Below are positions 27,873-36,183 of a DNA stretch of 64,000 nt, in pieces. Each line of letters starts with the position of its first letter. Position 1 is the stretch's first letter. Source of the DNA: Kitasatospora phosalacinea (GTDB lineage: Bacteria > Actinomycetota > Actinomycetes > Streptomycetales > Streptomycetaceae); the NCBI RefSeq assembly GCF_030268885.1, contig NZ_BSSA01000012.1, positions 124,001-188,000 of the forward strand, in the 5' to 3' direction. The notes beneath the pieces were generated by a model. It was not told the DNA's origin. It saw only the letters and a program-made list of their open reading frames with translations, and did not search any database. The position numbers and the translations under genes are program-made.

Positions 27873-28334
27873 TCAGCGCAGCGCGTACATCCGGATCACC
27901 ACGGTGCGCCCCTCGTCCTCGGGACGGGCCAGGCCGACGAAGACCGTCTCGGCCAGCCAGCGGTGGGCGGGGGCGTCGGTGCGGAAGACGGGGGCGGTGC
28001 GGAAGTAGACGCCCGCCTCGCTGACCTGCAGGCCGTCCTCCTCGTACTGGGCGGGGCAGTCGGCGCCGAGCCGGTAGTAGCCGCGGTTGACGACGTCGAT
28101 GACGGCGCCGTCCTCGGCCTGCAGCAGGTAGCGGGCGTCGAGCTGGCAGACGGCGCCGCGGGTGCTGCCCCAGTCGCCGCCTCCGGGCAGCACGGTGCCG
28201 GTGAGGCGGGGGCCGGTGACGGTGCCACCGGTGATCGGGGTGAACGCCAGGCTCTCGCCGTCGCCGTGGCCGACGTGCCGGGCGGGGGCGAGGTGGGCGC
28301 GGATCTCGAAGGCGAGGTCGAGGGCGGGGGTCAC
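27873..28334 (-). CDS. DUF3237 family protein
   Basis: A 153-residue single-domain protein: LAFEIRAHLAPARHVGHGDGESLAFTPITGGTVTGPRLTGTVLPGGGDWG is the typical DUF3237 opening, followed by ARYLLQAEDGAVIDVVNRGYY and a terminal strand. GTG 28332-28334 with GAAAGG ten bases before. DUF3237 proteins are small beta-barrels of unknown function, sometimes near aromatic catabolism genes. Monocistronic here; next upstream DNA is the decayed TPR gene. Confidence 0.83.
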   Translation of the reverse strand: MTPALDLAFEIRAHLAPARHVGHGDGESLAFTPITGGTVTGPRLTGTVLPGGGDWGSTRGAVCQLDARYLLQAEDGAVIDVVNRGYYRLGADCPAQYEEDGLQVSEAGVYFRTAPVFRTDAPAHRWLAETVFVGLARPEDEGRTVVIRMYALR

Positions 28335-28599
28335 GGGGTCACGGCCTTTCGTTCGGGCGGCGGGACGGACCGCCGGGCGGACTGCCGGGCGGGCTTCCGA
28401 CCGGAGCGGGGGGACGGAGTCGACCAGGGCGCGAGTGTACGGGCCACCCGGGGCGCTGAACACGCCCCGGGAGCGGCCGGCCCCGACGTCGCCCCACACC
28501 CACTGCGGCCTGCCCGACCGGAGGACGGCCACGGCTTGCCCGGTGCGGCCGGGTTCGACGAGGCACTCGGCGCGTGCCTGTCGCCGGCCGGAGGCGGCC

Positions 28600-28938
28600 C
28601 GAGGCGCGCGAGGACCCCTTCGACACGGCCGGAAGCGGCGGGCAAATCGGCGGCGACCCAGCCCTCCCCGTACGCCTGCACCCCCTCAACCGCCGCACCG
28701 CCCCGCCCGTGGCGGACCAGCAGCCGCGCCGGCAGCACCGCGTGGTCCCCGCCGGTGCTCCGGATTGCCCGGGTGCCGGTAGGGCGCCGCCGCGCCGTCC
28801 ACGTCACCGCGCGCCTCCAACTCCTCGGCCAGGCACTGCGTGGCGGACCCGTGGTGCTCGCCGGCCGCATAGACGCACAGCTCGTCGATCCGGCCCTGCC
28901 GGGCCAGCAGCCCCGCCAACCAGTCGCGGCCGTTGACC
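28600..28938 (-). pseudogene. Frameshifted remnant of a TPR-type repeat protein
   Basis: The minus strand reads VNGRDWLAGLLARQGRIDEL...LAEELEARGDVDGAAAPYRHPGNPEH from 28938 to about 28755, then the same repeat pattern continues in another frame (DHAVLPARLLVRHGRGGAAVEGVQAYGEGW) to about 28610. This alternation of LAxLLxRxGR units is that of streptomycete TPR-like proteins. No start codon or full-length frame remains, and one frameshift near 28750 separates the parts. It marks the left edge of the accessory island. Confidence 0.65.
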
Positions 28939-29076
28939 GATGCTGGGCCCGTGCATTGGAGGGCTCTGTCCAGTGCCGGCTACCAGAAGAGCCGCGGGAG
29001 CCGTTCAGGCCCATGGATCCGGAGGCTGACAAGATGGACCGCGCCACGGCTGGGTCGTCAGAAGGCTGGCACGTCA

Positions 29077-29316
29077 ATGATCGAAGATCACCTTGCAAGG
29101 GCAGTGCTCTCAGCCATCATGCTGCTCGATCATTCATCGGCCGATGAGATCGATCGCGATATCGCCTCCCAAGGGCTCGAGAACATCGCAGCGGACCTGA
29201 ACTCCATGAACGAAGCGGAGCGCCAGGAGTTCAGGCGCGTACTTGGCCGCATCGCCGAGGAAGAGCCCGACTACGCACCGTACATCGATGCATTGCCGGA
29301 CCTGCTGGGCTGGTGA
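29077..29316 (+). CDS. Small acidic protein of unknown function in the accessory island
   Basis: A 79-residue acidic, helical protein: LARAVLSAIMLLDHSSADEIDRDI, LENIAADLNSMNEAERQEFRRVLGRIAEEEPDYAPYIDALPDLLGW. ATG 29077 has GAAGG upstream; a longer frame from 28933 reads through non-conserved Arg-rich sequence and is rejected. Codons such as TCA, CAT, GCA and ATA-free but A/T-ending triplets are commoner than in neighbours, suggesting recent arrival. The size and charge would fit an immunity protein or antitoxin; there is no direct evidence. Confidence 0.65.
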   Translation: MIEDHLARAVLSAIMLLDHSSADEIDRDIASQGLENIAADLNSMNEAERQEFRRVLGRIAEEEPDYAPYIDALPDLLGW

Positions 29317-29578
29317 GATCGGTGCGGCCGGTGCTGCGATCCACCGCGCCCAGCACCATGAGGCTGTTGTCGAGGACATGCTCGTCGGCCGGATCCGGGC
29401 AGTACTGGATGTGCTCGGGACAGCGCTTCACGGCCCGACCGGTGTGTCGTTGAGGAGTCGTCGGATAGTGGTGAGCCGTCGCCGCCTCCATAACCGGGTG
29501 CGGGTCGGGTCCGGGAGCTGGGAGGCTGCACCCACTGACGGTGAACAGATGTCCGGGCCCGCCCGAGGGGAAATGGAA

Positions 29579-30361
29579 ATGTCGAAGTTCGACCTGCTCG
29601 TGGTTCTGCCGCCCACCCCGCCGGAGCGGTACGACGCCGCGATCGCCGAGGCGATGGAGCCGTACTCCGCGCAGGAGTCCACATACGAGCGGGCGGACCC
29701 GAACGGCATCGCCTGGGTCGAGGAGCTCCGTGCGGGCGGGGTGCTGCCGCAGGGCGTCGAGCTGACCTGGCCGCAGGTCGCGGAGGCGTACAACTCGGCA
29801 CACGGGTACGAGAATTCGCACAGCAAGGCGCTGCGCGTCGGCTGGGAGGGCCGTGGGTACTGGCTGCGGGAGTGGAACCCGAACGGTCGGTGGGACTACT
29901 ACGGCGCGTATCGGCACGAAGGCCCCTACTTCCCGTACCGTCCGGAGGCTGCCGACGACTCCCGTCTGTGGATCGCTGAGTACCCGGAGGAGTTCGCCTC
30001 CCGGGGCCCTCTGGCCGGACTCACCGCCCGTTGCGACGGCGGTCCGCTCGGCCTGCTCGACCTCGAGACCCTGCGCGACACCCTCGGTCGGCTCGCCGCC
30101 GAGGACCACGACGCTTGGCGGGCCGGCAACGGCGATGCCCCGAGGTGGGATTGGTTCCGGTTCACCGAGGACCGTGAGGAGAACATCGCCAAGGCCCGCG
30201 CGTCCGCTGTCCCTGCCTCCGCACTGCTGCGGCTTGACGGCACCTGGGCCGACGCCGACGACTGGCGTGACGACCACGCGAGCTACTGGCAGTACGTCAA
30301 TGCTTACCTGGATGCCCTGTCGGACGACACTGTGGTGCTGGCCGTCACCTGCCATTGCTGA
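29579..30361 (+). CDS. Uncharacterised protein with Trp-rich G-R-W motif
   Basis: A 260-residue soluble protein. ATG 29579 is chosen over ATG 29573 because GAGGGG ends eight bases before it. The N-terminal MSKFDLLVVLPPTPPERYDAAIAEAM... is followed by a Trp/Tyr-rich centre: YWLREWNPNGRWDYYGAYRHEGPYFPYRP, then WDWFRFTEDREENIAKARA and a C-terminal WADADDWRDDHASYWQYVNAYL. Similar W-x(n)-G-x-W proteins occur on mobile elements of streptomycetes, but I cannot name the family. It lies in the island between IS remnants and the decayed TPR gene. Confidence 0.7.
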   Translation: MSKFDLLVVLPPTPPERYDAAIAEAMEPYSAQESTYERADPNGIAWVEELRAGGVLPQGVELTWPQVAEAYNSAHGYENSHSKALRVGWEGRGYWLREWNPNGRWDYYGAYRHEGPYFPYRPEAADDSRLWIAEYPEEFASRGPLAGLTARCDGGPLGLLDLETLRDTLGRLAAEDHDAWRAGNGDAPRWDWFRFTEDREENIAKARASAVPASALLRLDGTWADADDWRDDHASYWQYVNAYLDALSDDTVVLAVTCHC

Positions 30362-30521
30362 GCACCCGGGCAGGGAGCCGTTGCAGCCGACGGACGTCGT
30401 TCCGGATCGTGCCGCCCGCCAACCTGGCTGATGCCCAGGTCAGGCCCCCGGCATCGCATCACTCCAGCCCGTCCGCCGAAACCGGCCCCCGGTCCTACTG
30501 AACCTGAAAGGGTGCTGTCGG

Positions 30522-30761
30522 GGCTGGCCGCTCGCCCACGGGTGGACGGACCAGCGGTGGACGCTCGCGCGGATCAAGACGCAGATCGGCCGGCCGTTCC
30601 ACCTCTCGTGCACGTTCGAGGGCACGTGGCAGTCGCTCAAACGCCTCGAGTGGCCGTGGCAGCAGCCGACGCGTCGCGCGATCGAGCGCGCCAAGGGTGC
30701 TGTCGAGGTGGGGCGGAAGGAGACCTGGCCGCGGGTGAGAACTGCCAACAAAATGAGGTGA
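30522..30761 (+). pseudogene. Remnant of an IS630-type transposase (N-terminal DNA-binding part)
   Basis: The frame from 30522 to the TGA at 30759-30761 reads GWPLAHGWTDQRWTLARIKT...IGRPFHLSCTFEGTWQSLKRLEWPWQQPTRRAIER...VEVGRKETWPRV. This is the winged-helix region found before the DDE domain of IS630-like transposases. There is no start codon in phase and the catalytic DDE domain is missing, so it is a truncated relic. No terminal inverted repeats were recognised. Confidence 0.7.
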
Positions 30762-30816
30762 TGGAATCCCCCGACCGGACGAGGGTGTCTCAGTACTCGC
30801 CGATGAGAGGGCAGCC

Positions 30817-31245
30817 ATGGGCGACAGTGCTCCGCGGGAACTCCTCTCCCTAGCTGACGACGAGGGGAACAGCGTCACCGTCAACGTTCTGGGACCGAGC
30901 GCCAGCTGGAGTGCTGGCCTCGACGCTGAGATCGTCGTCAAGACGCCCTTCGTCGCCGGCCGCATCGACCTCACGTTGTACGTCTCGAAGCTGGAAAGCT
31001 GGGCGAACGCGCTGGACATGCTCGACGCTGGCGAAGATGTCTCCTGGATGGAGATGAGCAGAGGGCCGTCGATCTTCATCCAGCTCACCGGCGAGCGTGA
31101 CTGCCCAGAGGTGGTCGTGGAGGACGAGTCGGGGTCCATGGTCACCGTGCGCGTCCCGCTCGTTCCGCCGGACGACTGGATCGCCGACCACCGGCAACGG
31201 CTGCACCAGGTGATGAACTACTGGGTGCCGATGCTGTCAGGGTAG
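30817..31245 (+). CDS. DUF5959 family protein
   Basis: A 142-residue protein with LLSLADDEGNSVTVNVLG, DAEIVVKTPFVAGRIDLTLYVSKLESWANALDMLDAGEDVSWMEM and a terminal SMVTVRVPLVPPDDWI, the DUF5959 pattern common in streptomycetes. ATG 30817 with GAGAGGG nine bases before. It is intact although it sits between an IS630 relic and the IS5/IS256 relics. DUF5959 genes often occur in several copies and small accessory clusters; function unknown. Confidence 0.78.
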   Translation: MGDSAPRELLSLADDEGNSVTVNVLGPSASWSAGLDAEIVVKTPFVAGRIDLTLYVSKLESWANALDMLDAGEDVSWMEMSRGPSIFIQLTGERDCPEVVVEDESGSMVTVRVPLVPPDDWIADHRQRLHQVMNYWVPMLSG

Positions 31246-31264
31246 GGAGACAGGCCGCCGCCAG

Positions 31265-31620
31265 CAGATGGACGATGGCGCGCTCCACGACCCGACGTTG
31301 GGTGCCGCGTCGGGCGATCGCCGGCTTCACGCCGAGGGCCCGGACGAGGTGACGGTACTTGTCGTGGTCGTCACCGCGGTCGCCGAGCACGATGCCCGGA
31401 CGGCGCCTGGGACGACCTCGCTTGCCGCGTACCGGCGGGACGGCTTCGAACAGGTGGCGTCGGTGATCAGGTGGTGCTTGCTGCCGGTTCTGCCCCGATC
31501 GACAGGACTTCGTCCTGCCCTGGGGCCCCTTTGACGCCCGGATGTGGGAGCCGTCAACCGCCGACCGGGAGAAGTCCAGGGCATTCGCGCCCCGTAGCTT
31601 CGTCAGAGGAGTCTGGTGCA
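31265..31620 (-). pseudogene. Frameshifted IS5-type transposase remnant
   Basis: Three minus-strand frames together give the IS5 core: LTKLRGANALDFSRSAVDGSHIRASKG, then GRSPVDRGRTGSKHHLITDAT in a second frame, then [49 protein letters not shown] and RRVVERAIVHLL back in the first. The stretch normally between TDAT and the AVPPVRGK block (about 20 residues) is deleted. No open frame spans it, so it cannot make transposase. Confidence 0.8.
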
Positions 31621-31635
31621 GCCGGGACCACACGC

Positions 31636-32100
31636 CGGCTTCCAGTCACGCAGGAGGTCGGCCCACGGCTCGGTCGACTCGCGCAGTCCCTCGCCAGGGC
31701 GATCAGTTCCTTCGTGCCGTCCAACCGGACACCGAGCAGGACCAGGGTGCACGAGTGCGCCTGGCCGAGTAGCAACCTTCGGGTGCACGCCGTCCGCCCT
31801 GGCGTAGACGGGTTCCCAGTCGGACAGGTCGCGATCCTGGAAGGCAGCGTGGTCGTCGGCCCACTGCTTCGTCAGTCGGGTGATCGTGGCCGACGACAGG
31901 CTGGCCGGGCCGCCGGGGGACCGCTTCAGTGCGGGCACGAGGTCCCTGGAGGACAGGCCGTAGAGGTGGAACAGCGGCAGGACCTCGGAGACCTTCAGGG
32001 ATCTGCGGCACCACGGGGGAAGCTTCGTGGAGGAGAGCCGCTTCCAGCGCGGCGGCGGGCATCCGGCAGGTACTCTCGCGGGCGATTTCGTCGATCAGGG
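31636..32100 (-). pseudogene. Frameshifted IS256-type (mutator) transposase remnant
   Basis: Read from 32098 downwards: LIDEIARESTCRMPAAALEAAL (N-terminal part), then RSLKVSEVLPLFHLYGLSSRDLVPALKR and LSSATITRLTKQWADDHAAFQDRDLSDWEPVYARADGVHPKV in a second frame, LLGQAHSCTLVLLGVRLDGTKELIALA in a third, and GEGLRESTEPWADLLRD in the second again. These are ordered IS256 transposase blocks with a large internal deletion after the first and at least two frameshifts. It abuts the IS5 relic directly, so one element probably inserted into or recombined with the other. Confidence 0.8.
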
Positions 32101-32296
32101 AGCCGGATCGTGCGGAGCCACTGTCGGTGACTACGCTGAGCACGGTGTACGTTCCCGATCCGCGCTGCAACGCTGGTCCACTCGGAGAGCTGACGGATCA
32201 TTCGGGAAGGTACGCCCCCGCGTCCCCGACCGGGGGCTGATCCACAAGTGCTGCGCACTGCTCTCCGACGCGGGACACCGCCCCGAGGAGAGCTGC

Positions 32297-32782
32297 ATGA
32301 CCCACCTTCGACTGCCCGTCGTCGACCCGAGCGCCGCACTGGTCGTCCGGACCGACCGCACCGACCCGGCCGCCTGGCGGCGGCTCCTCACGGAACTGCG
32401 CCGCCTCCCCACCACCCCGCTGCACCTGGTGGACGACCCCGGCTGGGCGGACGCCGGGCCGCTGGCCGTGCTCGCCTCGGCGGCGGGGCAGGAGGACCTC
32501 TCCGTGGTCTTCCTCGCCGACCGCCGCACCATGCGCTCCCCCGACCTGGCCCTGCTCGCGCTCGACACCTCCGAGGAGGACGAGGACGACCCCGAGGAAC
32601 TCGATCCGGCGTACTACCAGGACCTGATCGACCGGCTGCGCGCGGACCCGCCCGTCCGGGAGTTCCGCCTCGTCCCGGCGGCCGTCGACACCGTCCACGG
32701 CAACCTGTTCCTCGCGAACCTGGGCTTCGACGAGCTCGCCCGCCGGGCCGCCGAGTCGCCCGACGGCGTCCTGCGCGCCTGA
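32297..32782 (+). CDS. DUF6924 family protein
   Basis: A 161-residue acidic protein opening with LPVVDPSAALVVRTDRTDPAAWRRLLTELRR and including LHLVDDPGWADAGPLAVLASA and EFRLVPAAVDTVHGNLFLANLGFDELARRA, matching DUF6924 of streptomycetes. Start ATG 32297 with GAGGAG six bases before. It marks the right border of the island, where codon use returns to strongly GC-ending. Function unknown; no partner gene is evident. Confidence 0.78.
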   Translation: MTHLRLPVVDPSAALVVRTDRTDPAAWRRLLTELRRLPTTPLHLVDDPGWADAGPLAVLASAAGQEDLSVVFLADRRTMRSPDLALLALDTSEEDEDDPEELDPAYYQDLIDRLRADPPVREFRLVPAAVDTVHGNLFLANLGFDELARRAAESPDGVLRA

Positions 32783-32828
32783 TCCCGCCGCGGCCGACCG
32801 GCGGTCAGCAGTCAGGCAGTCGGTGCGC

Positions 32829-33740
32829 TCAGGCGGCCGGTGCGGTCAGGTAGTCGCCGTGCTCCAGGTCCTCCAGCAGGGTCGGGCCGGTGGGCGACCA
32901 GCCGAGCAGTTCCCGGGTGCGGGCGCTGGAGACGGGGCCGTCGAAGGCGTAGGCGGTGGCCATGAACGGGCTGACGAAGTGGGTGGCGGCTTCGGCGGGG
33001 GTGAGCGAGGCGGTGGGCAGGTCGAGGCCCCGGGCGACGGTCTCGGCGATGCTCCGGAAGGTGACGCCGTTCTCGGCGGCTCCGTGCAGCACGCTGCCCG
33101 CGGGCGCCTGTTCCAGGGCCAGCCGGAAGAGCACCGCCGCGTCGAGCCGGTGCACCGCGGGCCACCGGTTGCCGCCGTCCCCGACGTAGGCCGAGACGCC
33201 GGTGCTCCGGGCGGTGGCGACGAGCATCGGGATGAACCCGTGGTCCGCGGGGCCGTGGACGGTCGGGGCGAGGCGGACCACGCTCGCCCGCACGCCCCGG
33301 GCGGCGAAGTCGAGGCAGGCCCGCTCGCCCGCGATCCGGAACGCGGCGATCCCGGCCGGGTCGGGCTCGTCCTGCTCGGTGGCCTCCCGGCCCACGGGCA
33401 GAACCAGGGTGCCCGAGGTGCTGACGAACGGCTTCCCCGTCCCTTCCAGCGGCCCGCCCAGCGCCCGGATCGCGGCGCAGTCGCGCCGCCTCATGTCGTC
33501 GGGGTCGGAGAAGTCGCCGCCGAAGGCCATGTGCAGGACGGCGTCGGCGGCCTCGGCACCGCTGCGCAGGCGGTCGAGGTCGTCCAGCGAGCCGCGGTGC
33601 GGCGCGGCGCCGAGCGACTCCAGCCGGGCGGCGGCCGCGTCCGAGCGGGCCAGGGCGGTGACGGTGTGGCCGGCCGCGACGAGTTCGGCGACGACCGCGG
33701 GCCCGGTCTGGCCGGAACCGCCGGTAACGAAGACGTGCAT
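32829..33740 (-). CDS. Extended short-chain dehydrogenase / epimerase
   Basis: A 303-residue NAD(P)-binding protein: VFVTGGSGQTGPAVVAELVAAGHTV (Rossmann GxxGxxG), AVLHMAFGGDF, FVSTSGTLVLP, and VRLAPTVHGPADHGFIPMLVATA. The usual Tyr-x3-Lys catalytic pair is not obvious: the region after STSGTLVLP reads ATEQDEPDPAGIAAFRIAGERACLDFAARG, with no YxxxK, as in atypical extended SDRs. It is divergent from a TetR gene with three operator copies between, so the TetR is its likely repressor. Substrate unknown. Confidence 0.88.
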   Translation of the reverse strand: MHVFVTGGSGQTGPAVVAELVAAGHTVTALARSDAAAARLESLGAAPHRGSLDDLDRLRSGAEAADAVLHMAFGGDFSDPDDMRRRDCAAIRALGGPLEGTGKPFVSTSGTLVLPVGREATEQDEPDPAGIAAFRIAGERACLDFAARGVRASVVRLAPTVHGPADHGFIPMLVATARSTGVSAYVGDGGNRWPAVHRLDAAVLFRLALEQAPAGSVLHGAAENGVTFRSIAETVARGLDLPTASLTPAEAATHFVSPFMATAYAFDGPVSSARTRELLGWSPTGPTLLEDLEHGDYLTAPAA

Positions 33741-33762
33741 CTGAGCGCTCCCTATTTTTTTA

Positions 33763-33845
33763 CGTCAGTGACTGGCGCTACGCGGCGCCGTCGCCGAGCC
33801 TAGGTAGCGTCAGTGACTGGCGTCAAGAAGCGCCAGTCACTGGCG
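33763..33845. promoter_or_regulatory. Three TetR operator copies
   Basis: CGTCAGTGACTGGCG occurs at 33763-33777 and again at 33808-33822; CGCCAGTCACTGGCG, a perfect odd-centred palindrome, is at 33831-33845. The first two differ from perfect symmetry by one base. Centre spacings are 45 and 23 bases. They fill the 124-base gap between the divergent SDR and TetR starts. Confidence 0.8.
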
Positions 33846-33864
33846 CGTGCGCTACCCTCGGGGC

Positions 33865-34425
33865 GTGCCACGGAGCGGAGCAGAAGCTCGCCGCCGCCTT
33901 CAGCAGGCGGCTTTGGAGCTGTACCAGGAACACGGGTTCGACCGGACGACGACGGCCGAGATCGCCGCCCGGGCGGGCGTCAACGAGCGCACCTTCTTCC
34001 GGCACTTCCCGGACAAGCGCGAGGTGCTCTTCGACGGCGAGGCGGACCTGCGCGCCGTACTGGTCCGGGCGGTGACCGAGGCCCCCGACGGCCTGCCCCC
34101 GCTCGACGTGCTGCTGCGCGCCTTCCGGACGGCCGAACCGGTCCTGGAGCGCAACCGCCCCTTCGCCGAGCCGCGCCTGCGGGTCATCGCGGCGACCCCG
34201 GCGCTGCGCGAACGCGACCTGGCCAAGGCCGCGGCGCTCGGCGACGCCCTGGCCGAGGCGCTGCGGCAGCGCGGTGTGGCCGACCGGTCCGCCGCCCTGG
34301 CCGCCGTGGCCGGGTGGGCCGCCTTCCACCAGGCGGTCCGGTCCTGGATCGACACCCCCGCCTCCCGCCTGAACGTCCACCTCCGCCGGGCCTTCGACGA
34401 CCTGCGCGCCCTCCTCGACGACTGA
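33865..34425 (+). CDS. TetR-family repressor
   Basis: About 186 residues. GTG 33865-33867 is preferred: TACCCT (33853-33858) is six bases before it, and the product starts PRSGAEARRRLQQAALELYQ as TetR proteins do; GTG 33847 lies upstream of that -10 element. The helix-turn-helix is EHGFDRTTTAEIAARAGVNERTFFRHFPDKREVLF. The C-terminal ligand domain is helical and Ala-rich. Three matching dyads at 33763-33845 should bind it, giving autoregulation and control of the divergent dehydrogenase gene. Confidence 0.92.
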   Translation: MPRSGAEARRRLQQAALELYQEHGFDRTTTAEIAARAGVNERTFFRHFPDKREVLFDGEADLRAVLVRAVTEAPDGLPPLDVLLRAFRTAEPVLERNRPFAEPRLRVIAATPALRERDLAKAAALGDALAEALRQRGVADRSAALAAVAGWAAFHQAVRSWIDTPASRLNVHLRRAFDDLRALLDD

Positions 34426-34597
34426 CCCCCTCCCCCGGCCGTCACTCTCCGGAGCCGGACCAGCCGACCGGCCCAGGACGGCCGCCCCGGCCAACGGCCT
34501 TCCACCTGCGTCTACTTGGTTTCCCCGAACGGTGCGCCAGCCACCGGGCGGGCAAGTAGGGTGTCACCGTCCGCAGTCGGGGAGGAAGGGGCGCGGC

Positions 34598-36133
34598 ATG
34601 CCCGAATTCGGGGAGTGGGACGGCCTGTTCGAGGGGATCGACGTCACCGGGATGCGCTGGGCGTGGCTGTCGGGGCTGTCCGGGCACCCCGCCCCGGACG
34701 TCCGGGTGCGGCTGGCGCCCTTGCTGTTCTCCATGGCGATGGACGAGGGGCAGCCGCCGGAGGTCGTCGACGCCGCCGTCGCCTCCCCCGACTGGCGGGT
34801 GCGCCGCTACTGGGCGGAGTACCAGCGGGGCATGACCCTCGCGCAGTGGGTGCGGCTGCTCGACTTCGACGGCCCCGACTGGCAGCAGCGGGCCCTCCGG
34901 CACTTCGCCCGCAGGAACGCACCGCGGCCGCCCGCGCAGTGGTTCGCCCGGCGGGCGGCCGATCCGGACCCGCGGGTGCGGCTGCGGACGCTGTGGTTCC
35001 GTGGCCTGCCCGGGGAGGTGGCGGTGGCGCTGGCCGCCGACCCCGACTCCGGGGTGCGTGCGGAGGTCTGCGGGTGCGCCTGGGAGCACCTGGGCGCGGA
35101 GCAGCGCGCGGTGCTGGCCACCGACCCGGACCCTGGCGTTCGGGAGGCCGCGCAGGGACAGGTGGAGTCCGAACGCCCCCTCTCCCCGGCTGAGTTCGAG
35201 GAACTGGACGAGAACGGTCGCATCAAGGCGGTCCACCTGCGGGAAGTCGAGGAGGAACTCGCCCGGCACCTGGTCGACCACCCGGACCCGAAGCTGCGCC
35301 GCTTCCTGGCGGGGCGGCCGCTGCCCCCGGACGTGCTGGCGGCCCTGGCCGCGGACCCGGACGAGGACGTCCGGGCCGAGATCGTCGCCCGCCCCGACAC
35401 CCCGGAGGAGTTGCGGGCCAGGGCCTGCACCGGCCTGCCACCGAACAAGCCCTCCTGGGACCTGCGTTGGGTGGAGGAGTTGCACGGCGACCCCGAGGCC
35501 ATGCGCCGCCTGGCCGCTTCGGCGAGCGCCGCCGTCCGGCGCTCCGTCGCCCGCGCCCGCACCCTGCCGCCCGACGTCCTGGCCCGACTGGCCCACGACC
35601 CCGTCAGCAGCGTGCGCACCGCGATCACCGCCCACAACGAGGCCGCACCCCCCGAACTGCTGCTGGAAGCCGCCCGGACCTGGAACTACCCGGGCTCGGT
35701 GCTGCACCACCCGCACTTCCCCTTCGACCGGCTGCGGGCCGCCTGGGCCGACGACCCCGAACCGACCGTGCGCCGCCTCGCCCTGTACGCACCCGACTGC
35801 ACCCCCGAACTGGTCGAACGGCTCGCCGAGGACCCGGACGAGCGGGTGCACCAGCGTGCCGCGGCCGACCCGCGCCTGTCGCCCGCCACCGTGCTGCGCC
35901 TGCTCGACGCCACCGAGGCCGACTACCGGGCCACGCTGGAGACGCCCGGCCTGCCGGTGCCCCACACGTACGAGCTGCGCCGGGCGGTGATCCGCAACCC
36001 GCGGCTGCCGGTGCCGGTGCTGATCGGCCTGCTCCGCGACCGGGAGCAGGCCCAGGCCGCCGCCGCCAACCCGGCGGTCCCGGCGGCGGTGGCGCACCGG
36101 CTGGTCGACCTGGTCGCCGACCGGAAGGACTGA
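34598..36133 (+). CDS. LRV/HEAT-like repeat protein, first of a tandem pair
   Basis: A 511-residue soluble protein built of about 24-residue helical repeats of the variant leucine-rich type: AADPDPRVRLRTLW, ADPDSGVRAEV, ATDPDPGVREAA, DHPDPKLRRFLAG, AADPDEDVRAEIVA, ASASAAVRRSVARA, AHDPVSSVRTAITAH, DDPEPTVRRLAL and DPDERVHQRAAADPRL. Such arrays bind proteins or nucleic acids. ATG 34598 with GGAGGA 11 bases before. The next gene, 50 bases downstream, is a paralogue, and the two share an exactly identical 259-bp segment. No signal peptide. Function unknown. Confidence 0.82.
   Translation: MPEFGEWDGLFEGIDVTGMRWAWLSGLSGHPAPDVRVRLAPLLFSMAMDEGQPPEVVDAAVASPDWRVRRYWAEYQRGMTLAQWVRLLDFDGPDWQQRALRHFARRNAPRPPAQWFARRAADPDPRVRLRTLWFRGLPGEVAVALAADPDSGVRAEVCGCAWEHLGAEQRAVLATDPDPGVREAAQGQVESERPLSPAEFEELDENGRIKAVHLREVEEELARHLVDHPDPKLRRFLAGRPLPPDVLAALAADPDEDVRAEIVARPDTPEELRARACTGLPPNKPSWDLRWVEELHGDPEAMRRLAASASAAVRRSVARARTLPPDVLARLAHDPVSSVRTAITAHNEAAPPELLLEAARTWNYPGSVLHHPHFPFDRLRAAWADDPEPTVRRLALYAPDCTPELVERLAEDPDERVHQRAAADPRLSPATVLRLLDATEADYRATLETPGLPVPHTYELRRAVIRNPRLPVPVLIGLLRDREQAQAAAANPAVPAAVAHRLVDLVADRKD
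35620..35878 (+). repeat. Identical 259-bp block, copy 1
   Basis: Bases 35620-35878 are identical to 37218-37476 by direct comparison, in the same frame of two paralogous genes whose other parts clearly differ. Shorter near-identical runs flank it, for example from the ACCCTGCCGCCCGACGTCCT segment. Recent gene conversion or duplication is indicated. Confidence 0.85.
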
Positions 36134-36183
36134 GCCGGCCCGGCCGTCCGGCTCGAAGGAACTCGAGGGAAGGGGAGTGGGAA

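Noticed and set aside
29317-29578. Possible gene remnant between the two island genes
   Set aside because: A minus-strand stretch reads CPEHIQYCPDPADEHVLDNSLMVLGAVD, which looks protein-like, but it has no start, stop context or family I can name; left unannotated.
30362-32296. Active insertion sequence or composite transposon
   Set aside because: All three transposase relics are frameshifted or truncated, and no terminal inverted repeats or target duplications were found.
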